Positions 18,250 through 28,266 of a stretch of DNA of 64,000 nucleotides are shown here, piece by piece (the first letter of the stretch is position 1; each line of letters opens with the position of its first letter). The stretch lies in the NCBI RefSeq assembly GCF_000832015.1, contig NZ_JXCJ01000001.1, positions 3,637,751 through 3,701,750 of the forward strand, read 5' to 3'. This DNA is from Gilvimarinus agarilyticus (GTDB lineage Bacteria; Pseudomonadota; Gammaproteobacteria; Pseudomonadales; Cellvibrionaceae). The notes under the pieces are model-generated. The model was not told where the DNA came from and ran no database searches. It was given only the letters and a program-made list of their open reading frames with translations. The position numbers were made by a program, and so were the translations under genes.

Positions 18250-18763
18250 GACCATCCCCCTTACCGGCTTTATCTGCCGCCGTTTCTTTAGCGTTAAACA
18301 ACATATCGACAATAAGCCAAAAGGCGCCAAAACAAATGGCTGAGTCGGCCAAATTAAAGGCCGGAAAATAACTATCTTTATAGTGCACCACGATAAAATC
18401 GATGACATGACCCAGTACGACACGATCGTATAAATTACCCACCGCGCCACCGAGAATAAAGCCAAGGGCCATCGACTCTAACCAACGGCTCTTGGGTAAG
18501 CGCGCCAACCAGATGATAATGGCCACACTAAACACCGCCGCAATGGCGGTAAAGAACCAACGCTGCCAGCCGCCCGCATCGCTTAAAAAACTAAACGCGG
18601 CACCGGGGTTGTGCAACAGCGTAAAATTAAAAAACGAAGTCAGCACCAACGGCGAGTTGTAATCCAAACTCGCCACCACCGCCGCCTTGCTCCACTGATC
18701 CAAAATAAATACGACAACCGCTAGCAGGTACCAGCCCCAGGGCTGGGCAATTTTTTTCAACAT
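18242..18763 (-). CDS. lspA: Lipoprotein signal peptidase (signal peptidase II)
   Basis: Inner-membrane aspartyl protease that cleaves prolipoproteins, such as BamD, RlpA and others in this window. The 173-aa protein has four hydrophobic segments and the conserved blocks DQWSKA (22-27), NPGAAFSFL, GGAVGNLYDRVVLGHVIDF (106-123) and FNLADSAI (137-144), which contain the catalytic aspartates. It lies between ileS and fkpB as in most gammaproteobacteria. Confidence 0.96.
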   Translation of the reverse strand: MLKKIAQPWGWYLLAVVVFILDQWSKAAVVASLDYNSPLVLTSFFNFTLLHNPGAAFSFLSDAGGWQRWFFTAIAAVFSVAIIIWLARLPKSRWLESMALGFILGGAVGNLYDRVVLGHVIDFIVVHYKDSYFPAFNLADSAICFGAFWLIVDMLFNAKETAADKAGKGDGHA

Positions 18764-18772
18764 ATCGGCTAC

Positions 18773-21574
18773 CTATGCGTAGTGTCGGGCTTCGCCGGCA
18801 CCGTCGATATTATCAACACAGCGCTGGCAAATTTCCGGGTGAGCCGCCACTGCGCCTACATCCGCTCTAAAGTGCCAGCAGCGCGCACACTTTGGTTGCT
18901 CCGACTTTTCAACCAACACACTTAAGCCTTCAAGCTCGGTGCTAACAGCATCGGCACCGGCACTGCTAAGCGGGGCCAGCGTCGCCGCCGAACTGATTAA
19001 AATAAAACGCAGCTCATCACCCAGCAGCGCCAGTTGTGACAACAAATTTTCATCGCAGTAGAGTGTTAGCTCCGCCGACAAAGAACCGCCTATTGCTCCT
19101 TCACCGCGCTTAGCTTCTATTACTTTATTGGTAGCCGTTTTCACTTCGGCTACTTGCGCCCAAAACTCGCCGTCCAAACGGGTGTCCGAACATTCAGGCA
19201 ACACAAACCATTCGGCAGTAAATACACTCCCCTCGGGGTTGCCAGGCAGCTGCTGCCACATCTCGTGAGCCGTAAAACTAAGTACCGGCGCAATCCAGCG
19301 AGTAAACGCCTCAGCCAAATAGTAAAGCGCGGTTTGCGCCGATCGGCGCGGGCGCGAGTCGGCTTTGGTGGTGTACTGACGGTCTTTAATGATATCCAGG
19401 TAAAAACCACCCAGCTCCACCACGCAAAAGTTATGCAGTTTTTGGTACACCTGATGCAGCTGAAAGTTATCGTAGCACTGGATCAGCTCTTGCTGCAGCT
19501 GTGCCGCGCGGCCTACGACCCAGCGATCCAGTGCTAACAGATCCGGTTCTGCCACTAAATCTGTAGCCGGATCAAAGCCGTTTAAATTAGACAAAATAAA
19601 GCGCGCCGTGTTGCGGATACGACGATAGGAATCGGCGGTGCGTTTTAAGATTTCGTCAGACACGCTCATCTCAGAGCTAAAGTCCGTGGCCGAAACCCAC
19701 AAGCGCAACACGTCGGCACCCAGCTCGCCAATCACCTTTTGCGGCGCCACCGTATTGCCAATCGACTTGGACATCTTGCGACCGTCGGCGTCCACCGTAA
19801 AACCGTGGGTTAACACGGTTTTATAGGGCGCGGTGCCATTCATGGCCATCGCGGTTTTCAACGACGATTGAAACCAACCGCGGTGCTGGTCAGAGCCTTC
19901 CAGGTACAAATCCGCCGGATAACTCAACCCCTCGCGCTGCTGCAATACCGCATAGTGCGTTACGCCCGAGTCAAACCACACATCTAATGTGTCGGTAACT
20001 TTGTCGTACTCGGCGGCCTCGGCGCCTAACAAACTACTGGCGTCTAAGTCGTACCAAGCGTCCATCCCGGTCTGCTCCACCTGTAACGCCACTTGCTCGA
20101 TCAACTCGGCGGTACGCGGGTGTAAGGCGCCAGTCTCCTGGTGCACAAACAACGCGATGGGCACGCCCCAGGTACGCTGACGCGAAATACACCAATCGGG
20201 GCTGGACTCCAGCATGGAGTCAATGCGCGCACGGCCCCAGTTGGGCACCCACTGCACACCCTCTACGGACTTAGCCACCTGGCCGCGCAAATCATTTTGC
20301 GTCATGCTGACAAACCACTGTGGCGTAGCGCGGAAGATCAGCGGCGTTTTAGTGCGCCAGCAATGCGGAAAACTGTGAGTAATTTTGCTCTCGCAAAACA
20401 GTGCGCTTTTCTCTTTTAATAAATCGATGACTTTTTCGTCGACCTTGTACACATGATCACCGGCAAACACCGGCACGTGATCGCGATAGACACCGTTATC
20501 ATTGATGTAGTTGAGGGTGCCAATATCGTATTTGCGACCCACCACAAAGTCATCCATACCGTGATCGGGCGCCGTGTGCACACAACCGGTACCGGCATCC
20601 AGGGTTACGTGGTCACCCAAAATAACCGGAACCTGACGCTCGTAAAACGGGTGTAACAAATTTTGCCCTTCAAGCGCAGCGCCCGGCGCGCGCCCAACCA
20701 CGGCATAGTCTTCAATACCGGCGCGGGCCATCACCGACTCGTACAATCCTTCGGCCATCACCAAGCGCTCGCCGGCGGCTTCCACCACCACGTAATCCAG
20801 CTCAGGGTTAACACTCACCGCCTGATTGGCAGGTAAAGTCCAGGGCGTTGTGGTCCAAATCACCACCGATAACGGCCCGGTGCCGGTTAAGCCTTCAAAA
20901 GCGTTGGCCGCCGCGTCCTGGTCGGCAAAGGCAAACTTAACATCGATGCTAAACGAGGTTTTATCCTGATACTCGACTTCGGCCTCAGCCAGTGCCGAGC
21001 CGCCCACGACGGACCAGTACACGGGTTTAAAACCGCGCTGCAAGTGACCGTTTTCGACGATTTTGCCCAAGGCGCGAATAATATCGGCCTCAAACTGAAA
21101 ATCCATCGTCAGATAAGGGTTTTGCCAATCGCCCAAAACACCCAAACGTATAAAATCTTTGCGCTGCCCGTCGACCTGGCGCGCGGCATACTCGCGACAC
21201 TTTTGCCGAAACGCCTTAACGTCTAGTTTAGCCCCGGCTTTGCCGTGTTTTTTCTCGACGTTGTGCTCAATGGGCAAGCCGTGACAGTCCCAGCCGGGTA
21301 TGTAGGGGGCGTCAAAACCACTTAAAGTTTTGCTTTTAACAATAATATCTTTAAGAATTTTGTTAACCGCATGACCGATATGAATATCGCCGTTGGCGTA
21401 AGGAGGGCCATCGTGCAATATATAGGATTTACGCCCTTTCCGCGCCGCGCGAATCTGCTGGTACAAACCATCTTTGGTCCACGCTTTGAGCATCTCGGGC
21501 TCGCGCTGGGCCAGATTGGCCTTCATGGCAAACGACGTGTGGGGCAAGTTCAAAGTTGCTTTGTAATCGGTCAT
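18773..21574 (-). CDS. ileS: Isoleucyl-tRNA synthetase
   Basis: Charges tRNA-Ile, including the lysidine-modified tRNA-Ile2 that may be encoded near 58.7 kb. The 933-aa class I synthetase has the HIGH motif at 65-68 ([11 protein letters not shown]), the KMSKS motif ([13 protein letters not shown], near residue 605), the editing domain between them and a C-terminal zinc finger (CARCWHF ... CQRCVDN). The two bases between ribF and ileS indicate a common transcript. Confidence 0.97.
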   Translation of the reverse strand: MTDYKATLNLPHTSFAMKANLAQREPEMLKAWTKDGLYQQIRAARKGRKSYILHDGPPYANGDIHIGHAVNKILKDIIVKSKTLSGFDAPYIPGWDCHGLPIEHNVEKKHGKAGAKLDVKAFRQKCREYAARQVDGQRKDFIRLGVLGDWQNPYLTMDFQFEADIIRALGKIVENGHLQRGFKPVYWSVVGGSALAEAEVEYQDKTSFSIDVKFAFADQDAAANAFEGLTGTGPLSVVIWTTTPWTLPANQAVSVNPELDYVVVEAAGERLVMAEGLYESVMARAGIEDYAVVGRAPGAALEGQNLLHPFYERQVPVILGDHVTLDAGTGCVHTAPDHGMDDFVVGRKYDIGTLNYINDNGVYRDHVPVFAGDHVYKVDEKVIDLLKEKSALFCESKITHSFPHCWRTKTPLIFRATPQWFVSMTQNDLRGQVAKSVEGVQWVPNWGRARIDSMLESSPDWCISRQRTWGVPIALFVHQETGALHPRTAELIEQVALQVEQTGMDAWYDLDASSLLGAEAAEYDKVTDTLDVWFDSGVTHYAVLQQREGLSYPADLYLEGSDQHRGWFQSSLKTAMAMNGTAPYKTVLTHGFTVDADGRKMSKSIGNTVAPQKVIGELGADVLRLWVSATDFSSEMSVSDEILKRTADSYRRIRNTARFILSNLNGFDPATDLVAEPDLLALDRWVVGRAAQLQQELIQCYDNFQLHQVYQKLHNFCVVELGGFYLDIIKDRQYTTKADSRPRRSAQTALYYLAEAFTRWIAPVLSFTAHEMWQQLPGNPEGSVFTAEWFVLPECSDTRLDGEFWAQVAEVKTATNKVIEAKRGEGAIGGSLSAELTLYCDENLLSQLALLGDELRFILISSAATLAPLSSAGADAVSTELEGLSVLVEKSEQPKCARCWHFRADVGAVAAHPEICQRCVDNIDGAGEARHYA

Positions 21575-21576
21575 TG

Positions 21577-22563
21577 TCAGTAGTCAAAGTCAGTTAAAGT
21601 GGTTAATTCTGTCGGCGCCAGCGCGGCAAAATAGGCCCGCCCGCCGGCGATGTCATTCTGTAATTGTGCGGTTAGTGCGTCGAGCGATGCAAACTTCTGC
21701 TCGGCCCGCAGCCGCTGGTGAAACATTACCTTCACCGGCTCACCGTATATATCCCGGTCAAAATTCAGCAAATGCACCTCGAGCAAAGGCGCGATATCGC
21801 CGCCCACGGTGGGTTTTGCGCCCACATTGGCAACTCCCGGATAAAGATTGCCATCGGGCAATAATGCGCTAATCACAAACACGCCCGATAGCGGCGAGCG
21901 GTAGCGCTGCAATCGCACGTTAGCCGTCGGCACCCCTAGTTGGCGCCCAAGCTTTTTGCCGTGCCCGACTCGCCCGCTAATGGTATAGGGCCGGCCCAGA
22001 CAAGCCTCCGCTTTGGTAAACTCCCCCGCCTGCAGGTGCTCACGAATTCGGGTACTACTCACCCGCTCGGCGCCAATGGTCAGGGTGCAGGTGTCTGTCA
22101 CGCCAAAGCCCAGCTCGCCCCCGGCACGCTGCAACAACTCGTAGTTACCGGCGCGGTCGCAGCCAAAGCGAAAATCATCCCCCACCACTAAATGGCGAAT
22201 ACCCAAGCCATCGTGTAAGACCCGGTCGATAAACTGACGCGCCGTCAGGCTGCGAAACGCCTCGTTAAACTGCAGACACAACACGCGGTCAACGCCGGCC
22301 GCGAACAGCGCCTCGAGCTTTTCGCGCAAACGCATTAATCGCGCCGGCGCCCGCTCGCGTGCGAAGTACTCGTGCGGCTGGGGCTCAAACAAAATCACCA
22401 CAGAGGGCAAATTAAGGCGTGCAGACACGTCGTTAAGCTGACGCAATATGGCCTGGTGCCCCAAGTGGACGCCATCAAAGGTCCCAATGGTGGCCACAGA
22501 GCCACGGTGACGCTCGCGCAGGTTGTATAAACCGCGAATAAATTCTGGAGCCTGACTGTTCAC
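21577..22563 (-). CDS. ribF: Bifunctional riboflavin kinase / FAD synthetase
   Basis: Makes FMN and FAD from riboflavin. The 328-aa protein has the N-terminal nucleotidyltransferase motif [14 protein letters not shown] and the C-terminal kinase motif [20 protein letters not shown]. The start taken is the GTG at 22563, which gives the standard N-terminus ahead of [12 protein letters not shown]; the longer frame would run into murJ. It lies between murJ and ileS as in Pseudomonas and E. coli. Confidence 0.94.
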   Translation of the reverse strand: MNSQAPEFIRGLYNLRERHRGSVATIGTFDGVHLGHQAILRQLNDVSARLNLPSVVILFEPQPHEYFARERAPARLMRLREKLEALFAAGVDRVLCLQFNEAFRSLTARQFIDRVLHDGLGIRHLVVGDDFRFGCDRAGNYELLQRAGGELGFGVTDTCTLTIGAERVSSTRIREHLQAGEFTKAEACLGRPYTISGRVGHGKKLGRQLGVPTANVRLQRYRSPLSGVFVISALLPDGNLYPGVANVGAKPTVGGDIAPLLEVHLLNFDRDIYGEPVKVMFHQRLRAEQKFASLDALTAQLQNDIAGGRAYFAALAPTELTTLTDFDY

Positions 22564-22615
22564 ACTGAACCTGTTAACGGCAAAAAATCTGACGCGTGAG
22601 TATACAGCAGCCGCA

Positions 22616-24223
22616 CTAGTGGCGCGAGACGTGACGCAAATTCGAGGGTTTAAATCCACACACCAGCAAGCCACCCGCGTAGACGACCACACCAACGGTG
22701 CAAACCAGCGCCAAATGCCAAATTCGCACCCCGGCCGACCAGTTCACCCAGTCGTGCCACATCCAAATAAAGCCGATAAGCGCCGCCGCCATGGCGGCAT
22801 TGGCACACAGCATTTGCAGCCCAAGCGCGCTCCAGCCGCGCTGGCGCCAGTAGACCCCCAAATTGCGCAGCCCACGGTACAACAAAAAACTGTTTACATA
22901 GGCCGCTAAAGAGGTGGCCAGCGCCAGCCCTACGTGACCAATTTGCCAGTAATAGTGCAGCGGCAGTACAAACACCAGGTTAAGCACCATGTTAACGGCC
23001 ATGGCGATAATGCCAATACGCACCGGAGTTTTCATATCCTGCCTAGCGTAAAACCCCGGCGCCAACACTTTAATTAACATAAACGCCAGTAAGCCCAGCG
23101 CGTAAGCGCGCAGGCTAAGTGCCGCCATGGCCGTATCGGCAGCGCTGGTCGCCCCGTACTGAAACAGCGTAATTAAGATCGGCTCGGCGAGAACAATCAG
23201 CGCAATAATCGCCGGCAAGGCAATTAAGCAAATCAGCCGCAGCGCCCAATCCAGGGTACGGGCAAAGCTTTCGGGGTCACGCGCGGCGTGCTGGCGCGAC
23301 AAGTTAGGCAAAATAACCGTCGCAATGGCAATGGCGAACACCCCCAAAGGCAAATCCGCCAAACGCTCTGAGTAATACAACCAAGAGATACTACCGCTAG
23401 GCAACAGCGAGGCGATAATGGTATCGAGCATCAGGTTTATCTGGCTCACGGACACGCCAAACAGTGCCGGCACCATCAGTGCCAAAATACGCTTAACTCC
23501 AGGGTCGGCCCAATCTACCTTGGGCGAGGGCAGTAGCTGCAGGCGCATTAAAAACGGCAACTGAAACACCAGCTGCACCACACCGGCCGCCAGGACACCC
23601 CACGCCAACGCCAGCGCGGGCGGATCAAAATGTGGCGCCGCGAGCAGGGCGGCACCAATCAAGCACACATTGAGCAGCACCGGCGTAAAGGCCGGCACAG
23701 CAAAATGATCGTAGCTGTTAAGAATAGCGCCCGTTAGCCCGGTAAGGGAGATCAGCATTAAATAGGGGAAGGTAATCCGAATCATATCGGTCGCCAGAGC
23801 AAACTGCGCGGCATCGGCATGAAACCCCGGCGCAAACACCGTAGCCACCAGCGGCGCCCCTACTACAGCCACGGCGGTGACCAGCAGTAATACCAGCCCT
23901 AACCCGCCGGCCACCCGATCAATCAGCGCCTTTACCGCCGCCAGCGAGCCCTGCGAGCGATACTCCGACAACACCGGCACAAACGCCTGGGCAAAAGCGC
24001 CCTCGGCAAACAGCCGGCGCATAAAATTAGGGATTTTAAAGGCGACAAAAAACGCATCGGCACCGCCACCGGCGCCAATGGTGTGAGCAAAAACCACATC
24101 GCGCAGCAAGCCCAGCACCCGCGAGGCCATTGTCATCACTCCAACCTTGCTGCTTGAGCGCAGTAGACCAGGCTTGGCGGGCGGGCGGCTGTCAGGCGTT
24201 TTGTCGGTTTCTGCTTGACTCAC
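22616..24223 (-). CDS. murJ: Lipid II flippase MurJ
   Basis: MVF-family inner-membrane protein that moves lipid II across the membrane for peptidoglycan synthesis. The 535-aa protein has about 14 hydrophobic segments and the family N-terminus SSKVGVMTMASRVLGLLRDV with the FFVAFKIPNFMRRLFAEGAF block. First gene of the murJ-ribF-ileS-lspA-fkpB-ispH run. The divergent rpsT gene normally found upstream in this group is absent. Confidence 0.95.
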   Translation of the reverse strand: MSQAETDKTPDSRPPAKPGLLRSSSKVGVMTMASRVLGLLRDVVFAHTIGAGGGADAFFVAFKIPNFMRRLFAEGAFAQAFVPVLSEYRSQGSLAAVKALIDRVAGGLGLVLLLVTAVAVVGAPLVATVFAPGFHADAAQFALATDMIRITFPYLMLISLTGLTGAILNSYDHFAVPAFTPVLLNVCLIGAALLAAPHFDPPALALAWGVLAAGVVQLVFQLPFLMRLQLLPSPKVDWADPGVKRILALMVPALFGVSVSQINLMLDTIIASLLPSGSISWLYYSERLADLPLGVFAIAIATVILPNLSRQHAARDPESFARTLDWALRLICLIALPAIIALIVLAEPILITLFQYGATSAADTAMAALSLRAYALGLLAFMLIKVLAPGFYARQDMKTPVRIGIIAMAVNMVLNLVFVLPLHYYWQIGHVGLALATSLAAYVNSFLLYRGLRNLGVYWRQRGWSALGLQMLCANAAMAAALIGFIWMWHDWVNWSAGVRIWHLALVCTVGVVVYAGGLLVCGFKPSNLRHVSRH

Positions 24224-24303
24224 ATTGTTGTCCGGGGCGATGTATCAGAGCGCCATTATCCACACCCCCTGCACCTTTGAACAGCAAAGCCATTGAAACT
24301 GAG

Positions 24304-24322
24304 GATGATAATCTTTATCATC
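24304..24322. promoter_or_regulatory. Fur box
   Basis: Perfect 19-base palindrome with arms GATGATAA and TTATCATC around TCT, very close to the Fur consensus GATAATGATAATCATTATC. It lies 22-40 bases before the start of the siderophore receptor, where Fe-loaded Fur would block transcription of the receptor and the PepSY gene behind it. Confidence 0.8.
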
Positions 24323-24343
24323 CGCACAAATTTCGTAAAACGG

Positions 24344-26473
24344 ATGTCCAGCATGCTCTACAAATCGCCACTGTTTCTCGCTCTCGCCATCGCTTCCCCA
24401 CTCACGCAGGCAGCCTCCGAGGCCGGCAAAGACACAGAAAAACTCGAAACCATGGTTGTTACCGGGCGAGCGCAATCTTTATATCGGGCGAATGACTCGT
24501 CGGTTTCCACCCGCATCGACGCCGACCTGTCGCGGGTACCCGCCTCAGTGCAGGTCATTAACGCCGAGTTGATTGAAGACCAGGGCGCTCGGGATGCGCG
24601 AGATTTGTATCGCGATATTAGCGGCGTAAGCGTATTCAGTTATTCGGGCATTACCTTTCGCGGCTTTCGTCAGGACGAGGTACTTTACGATGGCCTGCGC
24701 GGCGACCCTTACGCGGGCTTTACCGTACCGCGCACCTTTGGGGTAGATCGACTGGAAGTGTTAAAAGGCCCCAGCGGCGCCATTTACGGTGCCGGCGCAC
24801 CGGGCGGTTTAATTAACTATGCCACCAGCCAAGCGAGCCTTGAACAGTACGGCCGAGCGCAAATTGTGGTGGGCGATTACGACTTAACCGGCGTCAACGT
24901 GCAAGCCACCGGCGGCTTTGGCGATAGCGACTTTGGCTACCGGGTAGCCATGCTGAAAGAAACCGAAGAGCCTTTTCGCGAGCACACCACCAACGATAAC
25001 GACCAGGGTGACTTAGGTTTTATCTGGCAACCGGCAACAGATACCAGCGTGCAACTTAAGTATTCGTTTGTCGATCAAACCCTGGGGGCTAACCGCTTGC
25101 GCGGCGTGCCGGTAAATGAAGACGGCGAGTTTTTAGTGGACCCCACCTGGAACCATAACGAGCCCACCGACTTTCTGAGCCTGACAGCCGACGTGTTTTA
25201 CTCGCGCCTAGAGCACGCTTTTAACGACAACGTAAAACTGGATGTCGCACTGCGCTACTACGAGAATCAGGAGCTACAAAATTACCACGAGCCGCGTGGG
25301 CTGTACGACTCAAACGGTGACGGCGTAGAAGACATGATGGCGCGCCAGTTCCGCGATCAGGTACGCAACAATCAAGGCACCAGTGCTTACGCCAACTTAA
25401 TTTATGAATTTAATACCGGCGGCATCAGCCATCAGCTACTGACGGGTTTTGATATTTTCGATCAAGACAGTGACTTTAAAGCCAAGCGCGGCAGCCCGGT
25501 AACCGATGGCGGCGTGGTACCCCCGCTGAGCCTGTACGACCCGGTTTACGGGCAAACCTCCCGCGCCCAGTACGGGCTGGATGACCGTAACTGGGAGAGC
25601 GACTCGGAAACCGGCCTGACGCAATCTGGCCTGTATGTGCAGGACTTAATCGGATTATCTGACGCCTGGGATGTACTGGTCAGCCTGCGTTTTAACGATT
25701 TTGAAAGCAGCAGCGGTACCACCGAAGACAGCGACACCGCCCTAACCTACCGCCTGGGCACGGTGTATCACTTAACCGACGAGCTGAACTTTTATGCCAG
25801 CTACAGCGAAGGGTTTGAGCCACAAGGTGTATCCAACCAAGATACGGAAAAAGGCGGCCCCTTTGAACCCGAAGAAAGCGAGAGCCTTGAGCTGGGTGCA
25901 AAATTAATGCTGTGGTCTGGGCGGGCACAACTAAACGTCGCCGCTTACGAAATTGAAAAGCGCAATGTCGTGCAGGCCGACCCGGCGGGCGATGTGGGCG
26001 GCGATGGCGTTGACGATTTAATTGCGGTGGGCAAAGTGCGCAGCCGCGGGGTAGAAATGGACTTAAGCGCCGACTTACTGCGCCACTGGACCATGACCTT
26101 AAACTACGCCTACAACGATACCAAGGTGCTCGAGGCAACCAGCGGCATTACTAACGCCACCGGCGACCGTTTTGCCAACACCCCGCGCAACTTACTGGGC
26201 TTATGGACGCGCTACGACTTTCCGGCCATCAACTCAGCGGTGGCGTTTGGCGTAGATTACAAAGACGAGCAAATCGGCATCAGCGGCGATTACGTTAAGC
26301 CCTACACCGTGTTCGACGTCAGCTGGCAAAGCACCTTCGATCAATGGAAGCTGCAACTTAATGTGAGCAACTTGTTTGATGAAGAGTACGCCGAAAGTGG
26401 CTTTATCACCCGCACCGGCCACTTTCCCGGTGAACCTCGCCGCGTGGTGGCCACCATTAGCCGCGAGTTTTAA
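24344..26473 (+). CDS. TonB-dependent siderophore receptor
   Basis: Outer-membrane ferric-siderophore transporter of about 709 aa. A signal peptide (SPLFLALAIASPLTQA) is followed by a TonB-box-like ETMVVTG, a plug domain (VPASVQVINAELIEDQGARD, DRLEVLKGPSGAIYGAGAPG) and a 22-strand-type barrel ending in a C-terminal phenylalanine (VVATISREF). The start is uncertain between ATGs at 24344 and 24353, since neither has a good ribosome-binding site; the frame also stays open through the Fur box. Fur control and the PepSY partner support iron uptake; the substrate (FhuA/FoxA/FpvA-like classes) cannot be told from sequence alone. Confidence 0.9.
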   Translation: MSSMLYKSPLFLALAIASPLTQAASEAGKDTEKLETMVVTGRAQSLYRANDSSVSTRIDADLSRVPASVQVINAELIEDQGARDARDLYRDISGVSVFSYSGITFRGFRQDEVLYDGLRGDPYAGFTVPRTFGVDRLEVLKGPSGAIYGAGAPGGLINYATSQASLEQYGRAQIVVGDYDLTGVNVQATGGFGDSDFGYRVAMLKETEEPFREHTTNDNDQGDLGFIWQPATDTSVQLKYSFVDQTLGANRLRGVPVNEDGEFLVDPTWNHNEPTDFLSLTADVFYSRLEHAFNDNVKLDVALRYYENQELQNYHEPRGLYDSNGDGVEDMMARQFRDQVRNNQGTSAYANLIYEFNTGGISHQLLTGFDIFDQDSDFKAKRGSPVTDGGVVPPLSLYDPVYGQTSRAQYGLDDRNWESDSETGLTQSGLYVQDLIGLSDAWDVLVSLRFNDFESSSGTTEDSDTALTYRLGTVYHLTDELNFYASYSEGFEPQGVSNQDTEKGGPFEPEESESLELGAKLMLWSGRAQLNVAAYEIEKRNVVQADPAGDVGGDGVDDLIAVGKVRSRGVEMDLSADLLRHWTMTLNYAYNDTKVLEATSGITNATGDRFANTPRNLLGLWTRYDFPAINSAVAFGVDYKDEQIGISGDYVKPYTVFDVSWQSTFDQWKLQLNVSNLFDEEYAESGFITRTGHFPGEPRRVVATISREF

Positions 26474-26478
26474 GGCCG

Positions 26479-27663
26479 ATGGCGAAATCATCCAAGCTTA
26501 ATCGCCAGTGGTGGTTTCGCCTACACAGCTGGGCGGGCATTAAGTTTAGTCTGCTGCTGTTTTTTGTCTCCCTCACCGGCACTCTGGCGGTATTCGCCTA
26601 TGAAATCGACTGGCTGCTCACCCCCGAGCTAAGGGTAGAGCAACCGCTGGAAGCGCACGTTCGCCCCGCCGGGGAGCTACTGGCCGCTGCACACGCGGCC
26701 AACCCTAGCTGGACGGTAAGCTCGCTTAACCTTGGCCTGCCGGGTTTTATGGCAGCCGAGGCCATTGCCCGAGACGAGACGGGCGAACTACAGCGAATTT
26801 ATCTCAACCCTTACACCGCCGAGGTGATCGGGGTGGCCCGGTGGTTTAACGCCCACCGGTTTTTACGCCAAACCCACCGGCACTTAATGTTGCCGCTAAA
26901 ATGGGGGCTCACCATTGTCGGGCTGTTAAGCATTCCCCTGCTGCTGTCGTTTATCGCGGCCTTCCCCATTTATAAAAAATGGTGGCGCGGTTTTGCCAAA
27001 GCCCCCAAAAGCGGTGATACCCCCAGGCGCTGGTGGGGCGACCTACACCGCTTGTTGGGCGTGTGGAGCCTGCCGTTTATTGCGTTAATCGCCGTAACCG
27101 GCCTGTGGTATTTGATCGAGCGCTGGGGTGGCGGCGCGCCTTCGGCAACGAGCTTACTGCCCGAATTAAGCGCAACGCCCCAACCGCAGGACGCGGCATC
27201 CTTAACCCCGGCCATCGACAAAGCACTGGCACAAAACCCCGGTTTTACGTTAAAGCGCATTCTCGTAAGCGAGGGCAAACCACTCCTGCTACAGGGTCAA
27301 GACAGCGCCCTGGTGGTACGCAACCGCGCCAACACCATTGCCTTAGACGCCCATAGCCACACCGTTGCCGGGCAGGTTAAAGGCGAGCAGCTAAGCGCCC
27401 ACCAGCGCATTGCCGAAGCCGCCGACCCGCTTCACTTTGGCACCTTTGCCGGCTATTTCAGCAAAATCATCTGGTTTGTCTGGGGGCTGGCCATGACCAT
27501 TCTCTCGGGTAGCGGTGTCTGGCTGTGCGCCCTGCGCCTGGGCAGCCGACGCAAAGGCCCCAACCCTCAGGCCGCCTGGCGGCTTATCGGCCACAGCCGC
27601 TGGCTACAGCTGGCGCTGGTACTGGCAAGCCTCGGCCTTACCCTGCCTTTCATCTTTGCTTGA
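26479..27663 (+). CDS. PepSY-associated transmembrane protein (siderophore utilisation)
   Basis: 394-aa inner-membrane protein with N-terminal WWFRLHSWAGIKFSLLLFFV, further helices near 150-170, 190-215 and 335-355, and a last C-terminal helix, with conserved histidines in the helices (LHSWAG, HRFLRQTHRHLMLPL, DLHRLLGVWSLPF). This is the PepSY_TM family, whose members are commonly paired with TonB receptors and thought to reduce or release iron from siderophores in the periplasm. It starts five bases after the receptor stop, so the two form one Fur-controlled operon. Confidence 0.88.
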   Translation: MAKSSKLNRQWWFRLHSWAGIKFSLLLFFVSLTGTLAVFAYEIDWLLTPELRVEQPLEAHVRPAGELLAAAHAANPSWTVSSLNLGLPGFMAAEAIARDETGELQRIYLNPYTAEVIGVARWFNAHRFLRQTHRHLMLPLKWGLTIVGLLSIPLLLSFIAAFPIYKKWWRGFAKAPKSGDTPRRWWGDLHRLLGVWSLPFIALIAVTGLWYLIERWGGGAPSATSLLPELSATPQPQDAASLTPAIDKALAQNPGFTLKRILVSEGKPLLLQGQDSALVVRNRANTIALDAHSHTVAGQVKGEQLSAHQRIAEAADPLHFGTFAGYFSKIIWFVWGLAMTILSGSGVWLCALRLGSRRKGPNPQAAWRLIGHSRWLQLALVLASLGLTLPFIFA

Positions 27664-27682
27664 CAGCCTAACAACCACAAGA

Positions 27683-27702
27683 TACTGTACATCCAAACAG
27701 TA
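27683..27702. promoter_or_regulatory. LexA (SOS) box of yebG
   Basis: TACTGT-N8-ACAGTA matches the gammaproteobacterial LexA consensus at all the conserved arm positions, and the symmetry extends to GATACTGT/ACAGTATC. It lies 18 bases before the yebG ATG, directly after the PepSY gene. Confidence 0.85.
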
Positions 27703-27720
27703 TCGCAATGGAGGTTAATC

Positions 27721-27999
27721 ATGGCTGTAGTCGCCGTTTGGAAATGTGACCGGGATGGAAAGATGTTTGATGATAAGAAAGCCGCCGAAGCGCACGACAA
27801 AATGCTGGAGCTGGCCGCCAATATTACTGAGCTGATTGAGACATCGGTTAAAGGTATTAGCGAAGAGCACAGCGAGGCTATCGGTTTGTTGCTAGCGGGC
27901 AAAAGCGAGCAACTGGCCAAGGCTTGTAAAGGTAAGCCCGAGGTTTTACTTGAAGAGACCCAAGAGAGCAGCGTAACGCCGTTGGTGGCCCAGCAATAA
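27721..27999 (+). CDS. yebG: SOS-inducible YebG family protein
   Basis: 92-aa protein of the YebG family, a small DNA-damage-induced protein of unknown biochemical role. It has the family pattern MAVVAVWKCDRDGKMF, KKAAEAHDKMLELA and an acidic tail. A GGAGG site precedes the ATG by six bases. A LexA box just upstream is independent support, since E. coli yebG is also in the LexA regulon. Transcription probably ends at a hairpin about 100 bases downstream. Confidence 0.85.
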   Translation: MAVVAVWKCDRDGKMFDDKKAAEAHDKMLELAANITELIETSVKGISEEHSEAIGLLLAGKSEQLAKACKGKPEVLLEETQESSVTPLVAQQ

Positions 28000-28096
28000 C
28001 CTAAGTCACCCACCAAAAATCACCACAGTGCTGGGCAGCGCGCCTCGTGTTGCCAATCCACACAGCACTCGCCTGTTACCACTAGCAGGCATATCG

Positions 28097-28128
28097 CGGC
28101 AGCACACTGCTTCCACACCGTGCTGCCG
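28097..28128 (+). terminator. Hairpin downstream of yebG
   Basis: Nine-base perfect arms CGGCAGCAC/GTGCTGCCG around a 14-base loop, followed by a weak T-rich stretch. It could end yebG transcription. The rest of the 267-base gap before the aminotransferase shows a second weaker GC-rich hairpin followed by ATTTTTT near 28140-28173, and no gene. Confidence 0.45.
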
Positions 28129-28266
28129 TTTGCTTGACCGCCGCATTGCCTCAACGGTGTGGCGGATTTTTTACTTTCTGGCTCTGTACTCTGCGCAGGA
28201 CGCTAAATTGCGCTATTATCCCGCCACGTTTTTATTACATCGCGTAACATTTGCCCTGGAGCCCCT

